Assembly (NCBI RefSeq): GCF_000972845.2
Contig: NW_020857941.1
Location: 246,948 to 310,947 of the forward strand
Origin: Larimichthys crocea
Taxonomy: Eukaryota > Chordata > Actinopteri > Sciaenidae
Direction of reading: 5' to 3'
Length of the DNA stretch: 64,000 bases
Part shown: piece after piece, positions 1 through 12,261 of the stretch
Position numbering within the stretch: the first letter of the stretch is position 1
How the letters are laid out: each line of letters begins with the position of its first letter
Notes under the pieces: generated by a model
Seen by the model: only the letters and a program-made list of their open reading frames with translations
Database searches by the model: none
What the model was told of the DNA's origin: nothing
Translations under genes and position numbers: made by a program

Positions 1-2820
1 CACCACTTTGGTCATTTAGTTTCTCCAGATGTTGGTATCCAGTTCCAGTCCAGATCCTTCGACTGTCCTCATTCTGAATAAATCTACTTAAATTCTATAG
101 CAGAAAGTGCACAGCACATACCACATAGTATTCTGCCAGGAATGTGTTTGCACATTGGCCAGTGCAGGTAGAGCAGGTCATCCATTAATCAGATGATTGG
201 CAGTTCGACCCCTGGCACCTCCAGTCTGCATGTCGAAGGGTACGGTCGAGTAGTCAAAAAAATTAGCTCCTTTTCTAACCACCACCAAAGTGGTGAAGGA
301 GAATTCATAGGGAGTTAGGAAAAGACGTCTTCAGTATTCAGAGAATCAGACTGCTCTTACACTAGACTATGTCATTATGAGACGGTGAATGTTATTGAAG
401 TGATCTGTGGTAAAACTACAAAGTTCAGAAGATGGACTACAAAACGCTCATCTTAGACACATCTCCCTGTACTCTGACCGCGTTGTTTCACGCAGGAAAT
501 ATAAAAATGCACAACAGAAAAATGTGATTAATGTCATTATCAGCGTCAGAATTTAAATGATAAATGAATATTGTCCACCTGTCACAGAGTCAGATGAAGT
601 GTTTGTTACGCTGGTATGGTCGCTCACCCTCCTGTCCACTCATGCAGAAACATATTAGCAAGTTATGGCAAAGATATATGATTAATAATCGACAGTAACT
701 TGATGTAACATGATGTACATAATTGTAACATGATGATCTGCAGGATGCTGCATGTCACAGTTAGAAACAGTTTTTACTCTGTGTGTGAACTACAGTCAGC
801 AACAGAACACACTTCATGATCAGAGTGTTTACATCACGTCAACATGTACAGGTATGTTCATATTCACACACTCTCTGCTGCAGGCTGCATCACACTGTTT
901 AAATACACTGACAAGGTTTTTTTTGTCTGGCTGTGAATGAACTATCAGGTTGTTTTTGACATCAGACACTGACAATCAAAACAAAAGTTACTGTAGAAAT
1001 GTCACGGTTGTAGTCAGACTGTAGACGGCTACAACGTGACTACTTTTGACTTCTTGTTTTCTTAGTGCCTGCTTCAAATGAAAATGTTAAAACTATGACC
1101 AGGTGCTTTCTACACTGGCATCAACCAATACCAAACACACAGCTCAGTTTTGCCCTGGCTTGCTCGGTTATCTATGTGGTTTATGTTCTGCTTGACCATG
1201 GCTCAGCTGTGCTTCTCTCCAGGGGGGCTCATTTGTAAGACTCCCTCCCTGCACTACTCTAAAGCAAGAACTGCTTGCTTACATATGGCCCTCAATTAGT
1301 TTGGTTACTGTGGGGCTCGGAGAGACTGCATGAGAAAATGTACTACAGCGTATGATTGACACGTTATTGTTTATAGCCAGAGGAGACTGTGAGTGTTGTT
1401 ATTGTCCTCTCATTAGTGCTGTGAATACAGAGAGAATCACTGCATGATGACCAGCTAGTTTGTCGCAGGGCTCAAAATGCTAGAGCCAATGCTGAGCTCA
1501 GTTTACTGTAGTTGATTACTTTTAGTTTCCTCGCCTACTTTATTATAAAAATACTGTATTTTAATTTTTACTGCAGACAACCCTGTCTGTCTGCAACTAT
1601 TATGTCTTTCCAAAAGAATATTCATAATAAATAAATGAAAGACAAACAGAATGAGGTGCAACCACCATCCATCTAATTTTACTTGCAGAGGTTATAATGG
1701 CTTCAGTGTGACTATTGTCCTGCTCCTCACAGAGGTAACCATCTCTGCTTTGAAGGATAGAGTATGACAGAAACAATCCCTCTATACAACAGATGGCTTA
1801 ATGTCAGAGGTACAATGAATATTTCACAGATTTCTGTTTGTATTGAAACCTTTAATCCACAGTGAGATTTGATAAAACGTGACAAGATGGTGTCTTATTG
1901 GTACACTTTGCCATTTTTCTCTACAATTTTTGCACAGATAATTCAGCTCTGCATGTGTGTATGTGTGTGTAAGTGTGTGTGTGTCTTTTTTGCTACAATG
2001 TCTTGGAGGACAGTATAGGAAATGATATTGGAAAAGATGTCGGGGAAAGCAATATCCCATCATCAGTGAGGGAAAAACTGTACTCACAGGTATTAAATTG
2101 GCCATTCATGTGTATGTAAAGATGGCAACCACAAATCCAATATAAACATCCCATTCTAAGCGGCACAGTTTGATTGTCAACTGATGCTCAACTCAATCAG
2201 GGATTGTCGGCAAGAGATTAAAAGATATTTTCCTCTTCAGGCGGAGTAAATTGGTTTTGGATTAAGGCTGATTGATTGCTGCTGAGGTATACAGCAGTCT
2301 GTTTGAAATGCTCAGTTCTGAACACACAAGTAATTTCAGCCCGAGCTACTCAAGGAAATCACACCGGATGGAATCGATAGATATTATGTAGCAGTTACCA
2401 GCATTGCATTGTCAAGGTTATCATTAAAGGCCTGGAGAAATATTATTCAAAGGCTCATCATATGCTGTTGAATGGGATTGCATGTTAGTGTGAGATACAG
2501 AAAGAAATAGCTTGTGTTAAGGTTGTCAGTGGTGTGTGGGTGCGTGTGTGTGTGCTGGTATGTTTAATGGCATCAAACATGTCTAGTACATATGTCATAT
2601 CCATACATATATCAGTGTTTATGGATCAATGTGGTTTGGCACCAAGAATAAAAAGGACTGCTCAGATCCTCTTTAAACGGATACTTTGAACAGACCCGGT
2701 GCTCCCTGGACTGGATAAGATTTCAGCACTCTCTGAGCATCACCCAAATTCTGATTTAGCACCACATAGACAAGACCACTAGACCAATAGAAAAGAAAAG
2801 ACACACAAGAGACAAAACAT
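1..2820. other. Intergenic stretch without recognised gene
   Basis: I see no gene here. ORFs are under 100 codons, start at random ATGs and show no domain. A short TG-rich microsatellite lies near 1950-1990 and another near 2535-2555. Nearly all of it recurs at 13212-16000 with small indels, and those indels break the ORFs, which argues against coding function. Confidence 0.6.
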
Positions 2821-2825
2821 TATTC

Positions 2826-3891
2826 GGTAACACTTTATTTGAAGGGGTGTTCATAAGACTGACATGACATTGTCATAACTATGACATGACACTTGTCATG
2901 AACATTAATGAATGTCAATGACTGCTGTCATTAAGTGTCATGCGGTTTCTTATGTCATCTTTTACTGTCAACTTGACATTGTTTGGGGTGTCTTTGTTAT
3001 GACAACTTGACATTTACCAAGATGACATAGGCTGACCATGTCTTTGTCATGACAACTTGACATTAACCAAGAGCACTTAGTCAGTAAATATCTTTGTCAT
3101 GACAACTTGACATTAAGCAAAACCACCTAGCTGAGAAGTGTCTTTGTCATGACAACTTGACATTAACCAGCATGACCTGCAGGTGACTTTCGCTTCAGCC
3201 TTGCACCAGCCCACTCACTAGCTTGGACCTGTGAGCGCCTAGGACTGGGGTGGAGACACACTAGGGGTAAAAACCAGGGTGCTCTCTCCTTGGGCCCTGG
3301 GGAGGAAAGCTTACTAACCTACTTACAGCACAGCTACCAACTGGCTATCGTTACACAAGACAACTTACCTGTCAGCCATCTCCTTCCGTGGCAGGACCAA
3401 CAGTTAAAACTTGTTTTATTCATTTCTTGGCTTTGTATCAACATGATACTTCACGCTCATGTCATTGCCTATCTTTAGACCATCATGAATCGGACTTTGC
3501 CTGTCATTACACCATCATGAATGCTACTGCCTGTCATTACACCATCGTATATGTGTCATAAGCAATTTCTTTGAGCTCAAGTAAAGTGGTACACTTTGGA
3601 CTATTCATTAATATGTCATTAAGTGACGCTACACAGTAAGATCCCCAACAACATGAATGTTACTACTTGTCATTACACCATCATGAATGTGACTTTGCCC
3701 GTCATGACATCATTATGAATGTGTCATAAGCATTTTCTTTGAGCTCAAGTAAAGTAGTACACTTTGGACTACTCATTAATATGTCATGAAGTGTTACTAC
3801 ACCATAGGATCCTTTACCAACACCAACATGAATGTGTTCTTACCTGCTATGACACCATCATGATTGTCATAAACTTCAAGTAAACTGGTAC
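2826..3891. mobile_element. MITE-like non-autonomous DNA element (copy A)
   Basis: The block starts with GGTAACACTTTATTTGAAG and ends with CTTCAAGTAAACTGGTAC; the second is an imperfect inverted copy of the first (about 15 of 18 positions). The interior is built of ATGACA/TGTCAT words, which are partly self-complementary, and has no ORF of interest. The right-end motif (CAAGTAAAG-T-GTAC) recurs inside near 3580 and 3745, so the right side looks like about three iterations of one ~130-bp module. This fits a non-autonomous transposon with internal repetition. I cannot assign a superfamily or find a clear target-site duplication. A second copy lies at 16006-17059. Confidence 0.5.
2990..3180. repeat. 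~50-bp tandem repeat, about four units
   Basis: Four successive units begin with (TG)TCTTTGTCATGACAACT and continue TTGACATTAACC, followed by a more variable 15-20 base part. The first unit has TTATGAC in place of TCATGAC. The array lies inside the MITE-like element and recurs in copy B near 16170-16355. The core holds the short palindrome GTCATGAC. Confidence 0.75.
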
Positions 3892-3900
3892 AATATGGAC

Positions 3901-4430
3901 AACTACAAAAATTTCTAAAGAAATTTTGAGTGTGCCTGACTCTGGCCCCGTCGTCCCCATGCATTATTATTGACACTGCTCATCAAATTCAGTACTAGAA
4001 AAGAAATTTTGAGAGTGACGAGTGGGCTGTTGCTGGGGGTCTGTATTCAAAAAGCACACCTCAAACAGTCATTTTTAACATGTTTATTTAGACACAGGAG
4101 CAGCTAGCGCTTACATGCTAGCAATTACCATTAGCATTTTTAGCTAGCAGTTAACATGTTAGCATTAGCATTTTAACATTAGCATGTTAACGATGATGGA
4201 CTAGCAGTTAGCATTAGCATGTTAACATTAGCATGTTAGCGCTGACGGGCTAGCAGTTAACATTAGCATGTTAACATCAACATGTTAACATTAGCATGTT
4301 AACATCATTATTGTCATGAAGTGTTACTACACCATAGGATCCTTTACCAACACCAACATGAATGTGTTTCTTACCTGCTATGACACCATCATGATGTCAT
4401 AAACTTCAAGTAAACGGTACAATATGGACA
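3901..4430. repeat. Extra internal duplication present only in copy A
   Basis: 3913-4115 repeats 4717-4909 (around AAAGAAATTTTGAGTGTGCC and the following 190 bases). 4314-4430 repeats 3783-3900 (around TCATGAAGTGTTACTACACC). The order in copy A is therefore A-B'-A'-C-B, while copy B (16936-17790) has simply A-C-B. This fits a local tandem duplication with loss of C between A and B', or two haplotypes joined in assembly. Confidence 0.7.
4089..4315. repeat. TTAGCATG/TTAACATG degenerate tandem array
   Basis: Dense short repeats of the words ATTAGCATGTTAGC, AGTTAACATTAGC and GCTAGCAG fill this stretch. Related arrays lie at 4895-5160 and 17530-17790, and a diffuse version at 19110-19215. The GCTAGC and GTTAAC words are palindromic. 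It is non-coding. Confidence 0.8.
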
Positions 4431-4894
4431 ATTAAGTTTTTACATGTTACACTGCAGATCTTTTTAAACACAACACACAAGTCAAGTGAGAGTACATTCA
4501 ACTGTTTTTTTACTTAAAAGTAACAAAAACACTGGAACGCAAAACTGAACATGATACAGTATAATGGACCCCTTACATCAGCTCTTTGGTTGAAGACATT
4601 TCATCTCTTCATTACTTTTTTAATGTCATGGAAGAGACGTCCCAAGACACCATAATGATGTTTCAGACCTAACCAGTGATGCCACTCATCATATCATATC
4701 TATATCATAGAAAAATTTCTAAAGAAATTTTGAGTGTGCCTGACTCTGGCCCCGTCGTCCCCATGCATTATACTGACACTGCTCAGCAGACTAGAAAAGA
4801 AATTTTGAGAGTGACGAGTGGGCTGTTGCTGGGGTCTGTATTCAAAAAGCACACCTCAAATAGCATTTTTAACATGTTTATTTAGACACAGGAG

Positions 4895-5160
4895 CAGCTA
4901 GCGCTTACGTGCTAGCAATTAACATTAGCATTTTTAGCTAGCAGTTAACATTAGCATGTTAGCATTAGCATTTTTGCATTAGCATGTTAACGATGATAGA
5001 CTAGCAGTTAACATTAGCATGTTAGCATTAGCATGTTAGCATTAACATGTTAGCGCTGATGGGCTAGCAGTTAACATTAGCATGTTAGCATTAGCATGTT
5101 AGCATTCGCCTTGTTAACATTAGCAGTTAGCGCTGATGGGCTAACAGTTAATATTAGTGT
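4895..5160. repeat. TTAGCATG degenerate tandem array, second block
   Basis: Same word set as 4089-4315, here in the copy of B that is shared with the second large repeat (17530-17790). Longer periodic units are marked by GCTGATGGGCTAGCAGTTAA, which recurs with variation near 5060 and 5130. Confidence 0.8.
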
Positions 5161-6479
5161 AACCTTTCTGAAGCAGAAAGTATTAGTAATGATAATAATA
5201 ACTTGAACTAATGGCCAGAATAAGAAACAGAAGATTTAAATTCGGCTACGGAGCCAGGTGAACCAACCGATGCACATGAACGACACGACACTGTGGCTCT
5301 TTTTGTTATGAGAACAATGCTCCCCTATTTTAATAGAAGCTGGGGAGAATAATAAACCACATGAAATACATACAACAGCCTTAACCGCGGGTAGGTATAG
5401 AAAATAATAACAAAATAAAAAGTTTTCGCAGCTGCACGTGTTTTTTCTTATGTTCTGTTCACTTCAACTAATATTGCATCCGGACTCTTTTGTAGACTTG
5501 TGGTGTAAGGCTCGTTTCCAACGAGCTGAAGGTTACTATTTTTTTTTCTGTAACTTTGGCTCCATGGCTGTGGAAACACCACGAGTTAAAAATGGAGTGG
5601 GACCTCTAGAAGATGCTGATTCCTCCTTTTCTGTTGTCTGTCTGTGTCACATGAGGCCCTGAATGGTTTGGGACTGTACAAGTGACCAGGCAGCTCTGCA
5701 GCTGTCCCCGTAGCATATCTGTGATGTTTTCATCAGTAAAAATCCCTGGCTCAGCAGACAGTAATAACGGAAAGAATAGACAGCAATGAATTGAATGCTA
5801 CTAAAACGGGCTTAAATACAAGTAGAAATTATACACTGTCAGATTTCTTCTGCGTACATACAGTAGGTTAGAAGTCCCGAAGTCAAGTGGGATATAGCTG
5901 AACCGAGAGCTCTTTTGGGTTTGATCCAGTTGGCCCGGCACAAGCTCTGTCTGCGGATAAGTACAATCCAGGGTGGGTAGGTCATTGATGTTTATTCATG
6001 CCCTTTCCTCCTTTAAATATATTCCATTGTGGCAATCTATGGAGAAATGAGATCCTTTCTTAAGAGCAATAGAGGATACAACACAGAAAAGAAAAGGACC
6101 AGATGTGCATAACTTTAAATAAGTCAGAGAAGTAAACCATCAGCATGTCTTCGTCTCTGAGGAACTCATAAAACAGGGTCACTGATATGATGTAGTGTGT
6201 GAACGAGCCCAATGAAAACAGAGCTGGGGGTCAGTGTTTACACGGGCAGCGCAAATCGGTCAAAAACATTAATTGCTTTATTAATAATCACTGTAACGTA
6301 CAGTGAACCCAAAGTCCCTTTATAGCCAAGAAAGGAATTCAAGGCAACAACACACTATTGTTTCCTCTATTCCCTTGCTAAGTGCATGTTTGTTGTTTTA
6401 ATGGTAAATAAGGCCTGTACTTTCTATCTCTCCTTTCTAGGCTATCTGACGAACACATCCAAGCGCTTTCCACGTCCCT

Positions 6480-6722
6480 GATGCTCTTCCCGAACCATTC
6501 CCCCCTGCTGGCACTTGGCTCCCCATGCCAGGTGCCAACTGCATCATCAGGTTGAGGAGCTAACCATTCACACACATTCACCCAAGCCCGATGACACAGC
6601 CAGGGGTTCCGTATCTTGCCCAGGACACACTTCGACCTGCAGATGGGGGATCCCACCCCATGGACCGGCAAGCTTTCCTGAAACCTAGAGCCAACTAGGC
6701 ATGGTGCGTGAGCATGAAGGCC
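6480..6722. repeat. Degraded SINE-like dispersed repeat
   Basis: The phrases CCATTCACACACATTCACCC, GTATCTTGCCCAGGACAC and GGGATCCCACCCCATGGACC, in this order, resemble a dispersed fish repeat I know only by pattern (a 'stretch before a tRNA-like end' motif). The 116-codon ORF antisense to it is chance. Confidence 0.35.
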
Positions 6723-7179
6723 TAACATTACCCAAAATGGTCATTTGAACGCAACCAAACACAATGTTGTAATGTGGGACAAGTAGTTTTGATGAGTGTA
6801 TAAACAGTGGAATGGATTTTAAACCTCTGAGTTACAAAGGTGACTTCCACTCATTCCGTTGGATTGGGCTAGTACGAGGTGACTGAGAGGGCTTTACTAC
6901 ATTTTGTACTATCTAATTAAATAATAACACACGGTTGATTTGGTTCTTTCTTAGCCGTCGTGTGCGAACAGGAAGACAAGAAAACGCAGACAACCATGTG
7001 TGGAAGATCAGCTATTCCATCAGGGCAATGCAGATTTCATTCATTTAATAATGATGTTTGATTGACTTTTTTTTCAAAATTCCAGTGTTGCAAAGATGCC
7101 ATACAAATGCTATCAATAAACAATGAAATAAAAAGCGCTGACCTTGCCAGGAGCTGTAACACGTCATCTCTCCTCAATC

Positions 7180-7257
7180 AGACTTGGGATAGGACTCCAG
7201 CCACTCATGACCATGATGAGGAGACGTGCGGTACAGGAAATGGAAGAATAGATAAAT
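7180..7257 (+). repeat. 3' tail fragment of a tRNA-derived SINE
   Basis: TTGGGATAGGACTCCAGCC followed by a short GATGAGGA... tail and simple GAATAGATAAATGATGATGAATG repeats resembles the 3' end of the SINE family whose longer copy is at 39975-40285. Another scrap of the same tail (GCTGGGATAGGCGCCAGCC) is at 37311. The tRNA-like head is missing here. Confidence 0.5.
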
Positions 7258-8416
7258 GATGATGAATGAAAATGAAAATAATAGATTTTACTTTTAACTC
7301 CAGTTATGATAAAAGATAATTTGCCAATTAATTGTCAACGCTGTGGTACTGCTTTTAATAGTTTTGTACATATTGGGGTGCTTTATGATAAAAATCCTAA
7401 ATATATTTACAACAAAATGAACTGTTGACATGTGTTCTCTAGATAGGGTCCAAGAACACTGCAAAATACTCATCAAATTGTTGTTTCTCCTCAATATCCT
7501 TGTTTTTAGCACATCATCTGAAGTAAAACTAATAGAATTCGTTGGCGAAGACTGTCTGGCATATTTTTTGATCACAGAAGATTGCATATTGAAACCAAAT
7601 GTCAGCTGAGAGAGCAATGCATGATTGAATAAAAGAGGATACATAATCGAAGCCGAGGAGTCTGCCAGGCGCCTGCTGCCGCCGCTCCTAACAACACCCT
7701 GGAAATTGTCAAAATCATTAACACACAGATTACATGTGGTGGAGTGATGTAGTGGAGAAGTGAGTATACTCTTAATTTATGTGGCCACCCTTTTTTTTTA
7801 CAGAAAGGATAAACACCCGGTGTTATAAACAGAAGGCATGTAGGACTACTCCACATAAGCGCATCCAAAATGGGTCCAGATATTCAGTATCACAAGGTCC
7901 ACTTACCTCTGCTCTGACTGCGGGAGTAAAGATCATTATGAAATCACATCAGCCACAGAAGAGGAAAAGATTATTAACAGTAAACACTGCATGCAGATGA
8001 CGGACAAACTAAAGAATTGATGGGTTATTCATTAGTCCCTTTATTCCCATCCTATATGCATGTCTTTCATCATCCTAGGAAAAGAAATAGTAGCTCGCAG
8101 AACATGAGTGAGATAATAAGAGGGGATCTGGTAGATGGTATACTCAGTGTTAGACCCTGGCGCAAGTAATTTTGTTTACAGTATTATTTACATTATGTAA
8201 AAAAACAAAACACATGAAATAAAAAACAAAATGAAATATAAGAATACACATCATGGCCACATGTGCACATGCGTCATGTTATGGAGGTACAATGGCATTT
8301 GAGTTGATTGATTTGATTTGCTACTCTGTACCACCTGATGAATTTAATGTAGCCTAAATTGGCAGTCCATAACGCTGCACTCATCTTTCACATTACAGCC
8401 TTCTCGTTAGGACAGG

Positions 8417-8477
8417 GACACACACACACAAACACACACACCACACCACACACACACACACACCACACACACACAGC
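8417..8477. repeat. (CA)n microsatellite
   Basis: Imperfect CACACA tract with ACC interruptions. Confidence 0.95.
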
Positions 8478-10269
8478 ACCCCACGCACTGATTATAGGTT
8501 ACTGGATGATTCTTTTTGCCTTTATGTCAACAAAATTCTGAGGAAATTAATAGAGCTTCCTACCAAGGTTGTTTCTATCTGCATTATTTATAGAAGGAAT
8601 AATATTATGAATAATGACTATAAAGTTTACATGTCAGCAATGAAAACCTGAATTCTAAAATGTACCAAGTCAATAAGGACATATAGGTGTAATCACAGGT
8701 GGTATGACTATTGAGCATCCCAGCAGATCATTCGTTGTGCATGTTGTTACATGCAGCACGGATTCACGTCAACAACTGTAAAGGTAAGTAGTTCATACAA
8801 AAACAAGGCCTCTCGGGTTTTTTTTGTTGTTTTTGTATAATTCTCATTTGAAATTGACCTTTAGACAGCATTGTGCCCATCTGTTCACACACCGACTCTA
8901 AGCAACCCCAGTATCACACCACTCCTTGATAGAACAATACTTTACAAACATAATTGTCTATATCTCGAGTTATAGTAGTAATGAGTAATTATGTGAATAG
9001 GCAGCAATTTTCGTTATATAGTAGTGTCATTATTTGGAGTGATTTTGAAGTAAGTATAATTTCCAAGGCAACTCTGTTTTTCTATGAGTTTTCCCTCAGA
9101 CAGCAAGATATGTATGCTCCTTGCTTCAGAGCAATCGACTGAGGCCAGCTGAAGACATTTCATTTCTTTGCTAGTTTTTGCTGCAACAATAGAGAAGGGA
9201 AAAGGGAGACTCTGGGGGAAAGCCATCTGCACACTTTGTATAGAAAGTAGGGAGGAAATATCACCAATCAGCAACTAAATGGGGAAAACAATCTGATAAA
9301 TGAAGCAGAAGAAGGCCTGAGTCAGAGCAGTCTCTCCTTCGGGTGGCCCAATCATTCACAATCAAACATAGAGGTTGAACGAAAGTCCAAAACTGTGCCA
9401 CAAAGGATCTATATGTCTTTCACCTTTGCAACAGGGGCAAATACAGATATACAGATTGACCTAGCTCCATTATTTAATACATCGCTGAAACGGGCCCATC
9501 GCTCAGATTTTGTTCACATCCTGCGTTTCCATCCATAGGGTCCAATTTCCTGCGTTCTCTTCGGCCTTTTCAACCCACACTTCCATTACAGTTTGGAGTT
9601 GAGCATGAGGATTGCCCCAACATTTGCCAATGTATACTTTGAGGCAGAGCAGCATGGCAAGACAGTCAAAGCAAACCAATGTAGCTAAAGCCTATTAGAT
9701 GTTGGTCACACTGAATTGCTAAAATAAATTGCTCATTCAAAGGCAGACCAGGACGTACAGTGTGCTTGACACCTGACACCTGACGTAAGGAATAAATATC
9801 AAAATTCTACGTTTTCTCAGCCTAGTATTCTGGATTTCCAAACTCTCGCTCCCCAGGACTGATCCGTGGATGCATTTGAAAACAGCCCTTAGCAAAGCTG
9901 AAAGGAGCCTAAAGATAGGCAACTCATCAAAATGCTACAGAAGATGACAGGGCCCAATGTGTAGCAAAGGTGGATTCTCAGCTTATTCCGGTGATTCCTT
10001 CCCTTTTCCAGTACTATCAACCCTGGATGGATAAGAGGGAGAGACAGCTCCTCCTGTTTTCCGTCTCTATTGCTCCCTGGTGGATCTGCCTGATTGTAAG
10101 TAGGACCGCCAGCTATAAATCGCCGCTACACTTTTGAAATGTTGTACACAACTTGGGCATGATTTAATCAACTTCTCACACTCATGTTCTAGACTTTTTG
10201 TCCCAGTCAATCCATGTGTGCAGTGGACTCCTGCGGTCAAGACAGAAAAGGCTGATGCAATATTTGTGG

Positions 10270-10490
10270 AGCTCTTCTCTCTCCTCTCTCTCTCTCTCTC
10301 TCTTCCTCCCTCTCTCTCGTCTCTCTCTCCCCTCATACTCCTCTCATCCTCGTCTTTGTTCTCCTCTGCTCTCGCTTATATTTCTCTCTCTTCCTCTCCC
10401 TCTCCTCTCTCTCTCATCCACACCACACACCGCCACACACACCACACCACACCCACCACACACCAACCACACACAAACAACACACCAGAT
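10270..10490. repeat. Compound (CT)n / (CAC)n microsatellite
   Basis: A long pyrimidine-rich CTCTCT/CTCCT tract (10270-10420) passes directly into an ACCACACAC-rich tract (10420-10490). The ORFs of about 100 codons on both strands here are low-complexity Ser/Leu/Pro or Arg/Glu translations and are not genes. Confidence 0.95.
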
Positions 10491-10794
10491 TCAGTAATGC
10501 TGTAGTAACATATACAAGCAGCTGCTTATCCAGGTCAATCCAGGTGGGAAATCATTCCCTAACAGTTTCCTTTCATAACTAGTTGGGGCTTAGCTGTGCT
10601 GGTTTATTCCCCCACAAATCACTTTTCAGATGGTCAAAAGAGCAAATAAATATGGAGTGACATTGAGGCTGAGGTCAGCTTTCCAGATGGAGTTCCCTGT
10701 TATCAATATTGTTTGGGTGAAAAAAAAGAAAAGCTGTGCTTGGTGATGCTTCTGTCTGTCATGGCATAATAACTCTCTCCACCACCCTCACTAT

Positions 10795-10804
10795 NNNNNN
10801 NNNN
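10795..10804. other. Assembly gap (10 N)
   Basis: Ten Ns inside otherwise ordinary intergenic sequence. A fixed 10-N run often marks a gap of unknown length. Confidence 0.98.
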
Positions 10805-11761
10805 CCCTCAATGATGAGTAATGTTTTTGGTCCCTTTGCTCTAAGAATCAGATTAAGTCCACCCTTGACATAAAAGACATCATCCAATACCTCACAGAGA
10901 GTGATTCTGAAAAGGAGTGAGGTATCGCTTCCTGCTGGAATACTGTATAACAAGCTCTTGTCTAGCAATTTTTCCTAAGCGGTTGTTTGCCACCAACATA
11001 CGTAGTTTTGTTGGTCCCTCTGAGGGTGGTTTGGGGTTGTGGTGATCAAAGGGATTAGCAGACTGCTGTCCCATGACTTTTGAGGAGAGCAGTCAATTAA
11101 AACATGAGGAGGACGACGGTGCTCTATGCCAAAAAAAGAAAAAGAAAATGATGTAGTGGTTGTAAAGATCTGGAGTTTTCTTGTACGTCAACCATTGTTA
11201 TCCTCTGTCGTGTGCTGAATTGAGTTAGGGTTGGAGTTAAAGCCCCTCTCCATCCTGCGGCGGCTGGGCTTTGAACCTCAAAGCTGCCTGAACACCACAG
11301 CTAATTTGCAGTTTGACAACACAATGGTAACCCATCAAACACTCACCCAGGTCTGTACATCACAGGACACAAAAGTAATGAGACCATGCTCACTGTGACA
11401 TTTTGTGTGTATTTGTCTTTAGGTGACTCCTACCTTCCTCACCTTATCAACATTGTGTAATAACTTCAGATATATAAAAAATAACAAAATAACAATAATA
11501 AAACAAGAACAAGATATGTAGTGCAATTCTAAGTACCAGCATGGCAATTTGAGACACTTAGGCCAGATGTATGATATGAATGATAAATTATAGATCAGAT
11601 GCATGACAGTACGTTGCAGTAATTGACAGCAGTTAAATATCTCTAGGTATCTAAAAAGCATTTATATACAGGTGGCAGTGACAAGTGTGGCAGTGGTGAT
11701 AAGGATTAGCCAGTGCCAGCTAAACCATAACCTGGGTGGAAGGGAAAAAGAAAAAATTCAG

Positions 11762-11998
11762 TCACTGGAGGGCTTTGAAGATCCAGCCGTTAGGGGTAGC
11801 GGGGCTATTACCAAGGTGCAGGTTCAGCAAGGTGCCAGGGAAGAAGCTGTTCTGAACCTGCTGGTCCTGGAGTGGAGGTCTGTAGCGTCTCCTAGAGTGG
11901 AGGGGCAAACAGTTCTTTAGCTGGTGTGAGGTGTCTCTGAGTGTCCTGTGCAGACATTGCTTGTGCCTAGATAGCCTCAACGTAGGGTGCAGTAGCAC
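11762..11998 (-). pseudogene. Fragment of a LINE reverse transcriptase C-terminus
   Basis: The minus-strand reading has, in order, RTLRDTSHQL, a basic SRRRYRPPL segment and QNSFFPGTLLNLHL. This resembles the end of ORF2 in several fish non-LTR retrotransposons (a ...TS-R-NSFFP-A---LN pattern). No upstream RT motifs are readable to about 12.4 kb, so this is a truncated copy. Assignment rests on the short motif only, and the clade cannot be told. Confidence 0.45.
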
Positions 11999-12238
11999 TG
12001 ATGGACAGTTTTATATCAGGTGAATTTTCTTCAATTCTTTCCTGTCTTCTTGAAAGGTATCTCATGTGTCTCCACTGAACTGAACTGGTTTTTTGGTGTT
12101 TTAGAGAGTTGTTGCCAGTGCACCATGTTGTGAGGTGCTGGACTCCCTCTCAACCACTCATTGTGGACACCTTGTTCTAAAAGATATTCACCATTTGGTG
12201 TTTTTTGATAGTGTTGGATTGCACTGTCAAAATCTCCC

Positions 12239-12261
12239 AACAACAACAACAACAACAACAC
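12239..12261. repeat. (CAA)n microsatellite
   Basis: About seven CAA units. Confidence 0.95.

Larger units (their letters stand above)
1..5480. repeat. Large direct repeat, copy A (non-coding)
   Basis: This block matches 13212-18112 in order and orientation almost throughout. The match starts at the first base, so it may continue left of the window. Differences are mostly one- to few-base indels, with few substitutions. Copy A also has about 530 bases (3901-4430) that copy B lacks. I see no coding gene in it: its ORFs are short, lack recognisable domains and break between the copies. Its content is AT-rich intergenic DNA (1-2820), a MITE-like element (2826-3891) and TTAGC-type arrays (4.09-5.16 kb). 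It could be a real segmental duplication or a false one made in assembly; the indel bias favours at least partial artefact. Confidence 0.85.
5481..8408. other. Intergenic stretch; two SINE-like remnants only
   Basis: No gene recognised. The ORF at 5438-5662 has no domain and crosses the edge of the large duplication. 6480-6722 and 7180-7257 look like degraded dispersed-repeat fragments (separate entries). The rest is AT-rich unique-looking sequence. Confidence 0.5.

Noticed and set aside
1824..2105. 93-codon minus-strand ORF as a small gene
   Set aside because: The duplicated copy near 14.9-15.3 kb has indels that break the frame, and there is no domain.
10134..10505. Overlapping ORFs of 89-123 codons on both strands
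   Set aside because: They are translations of CT/CAC microsatellite sequence and show no domain.
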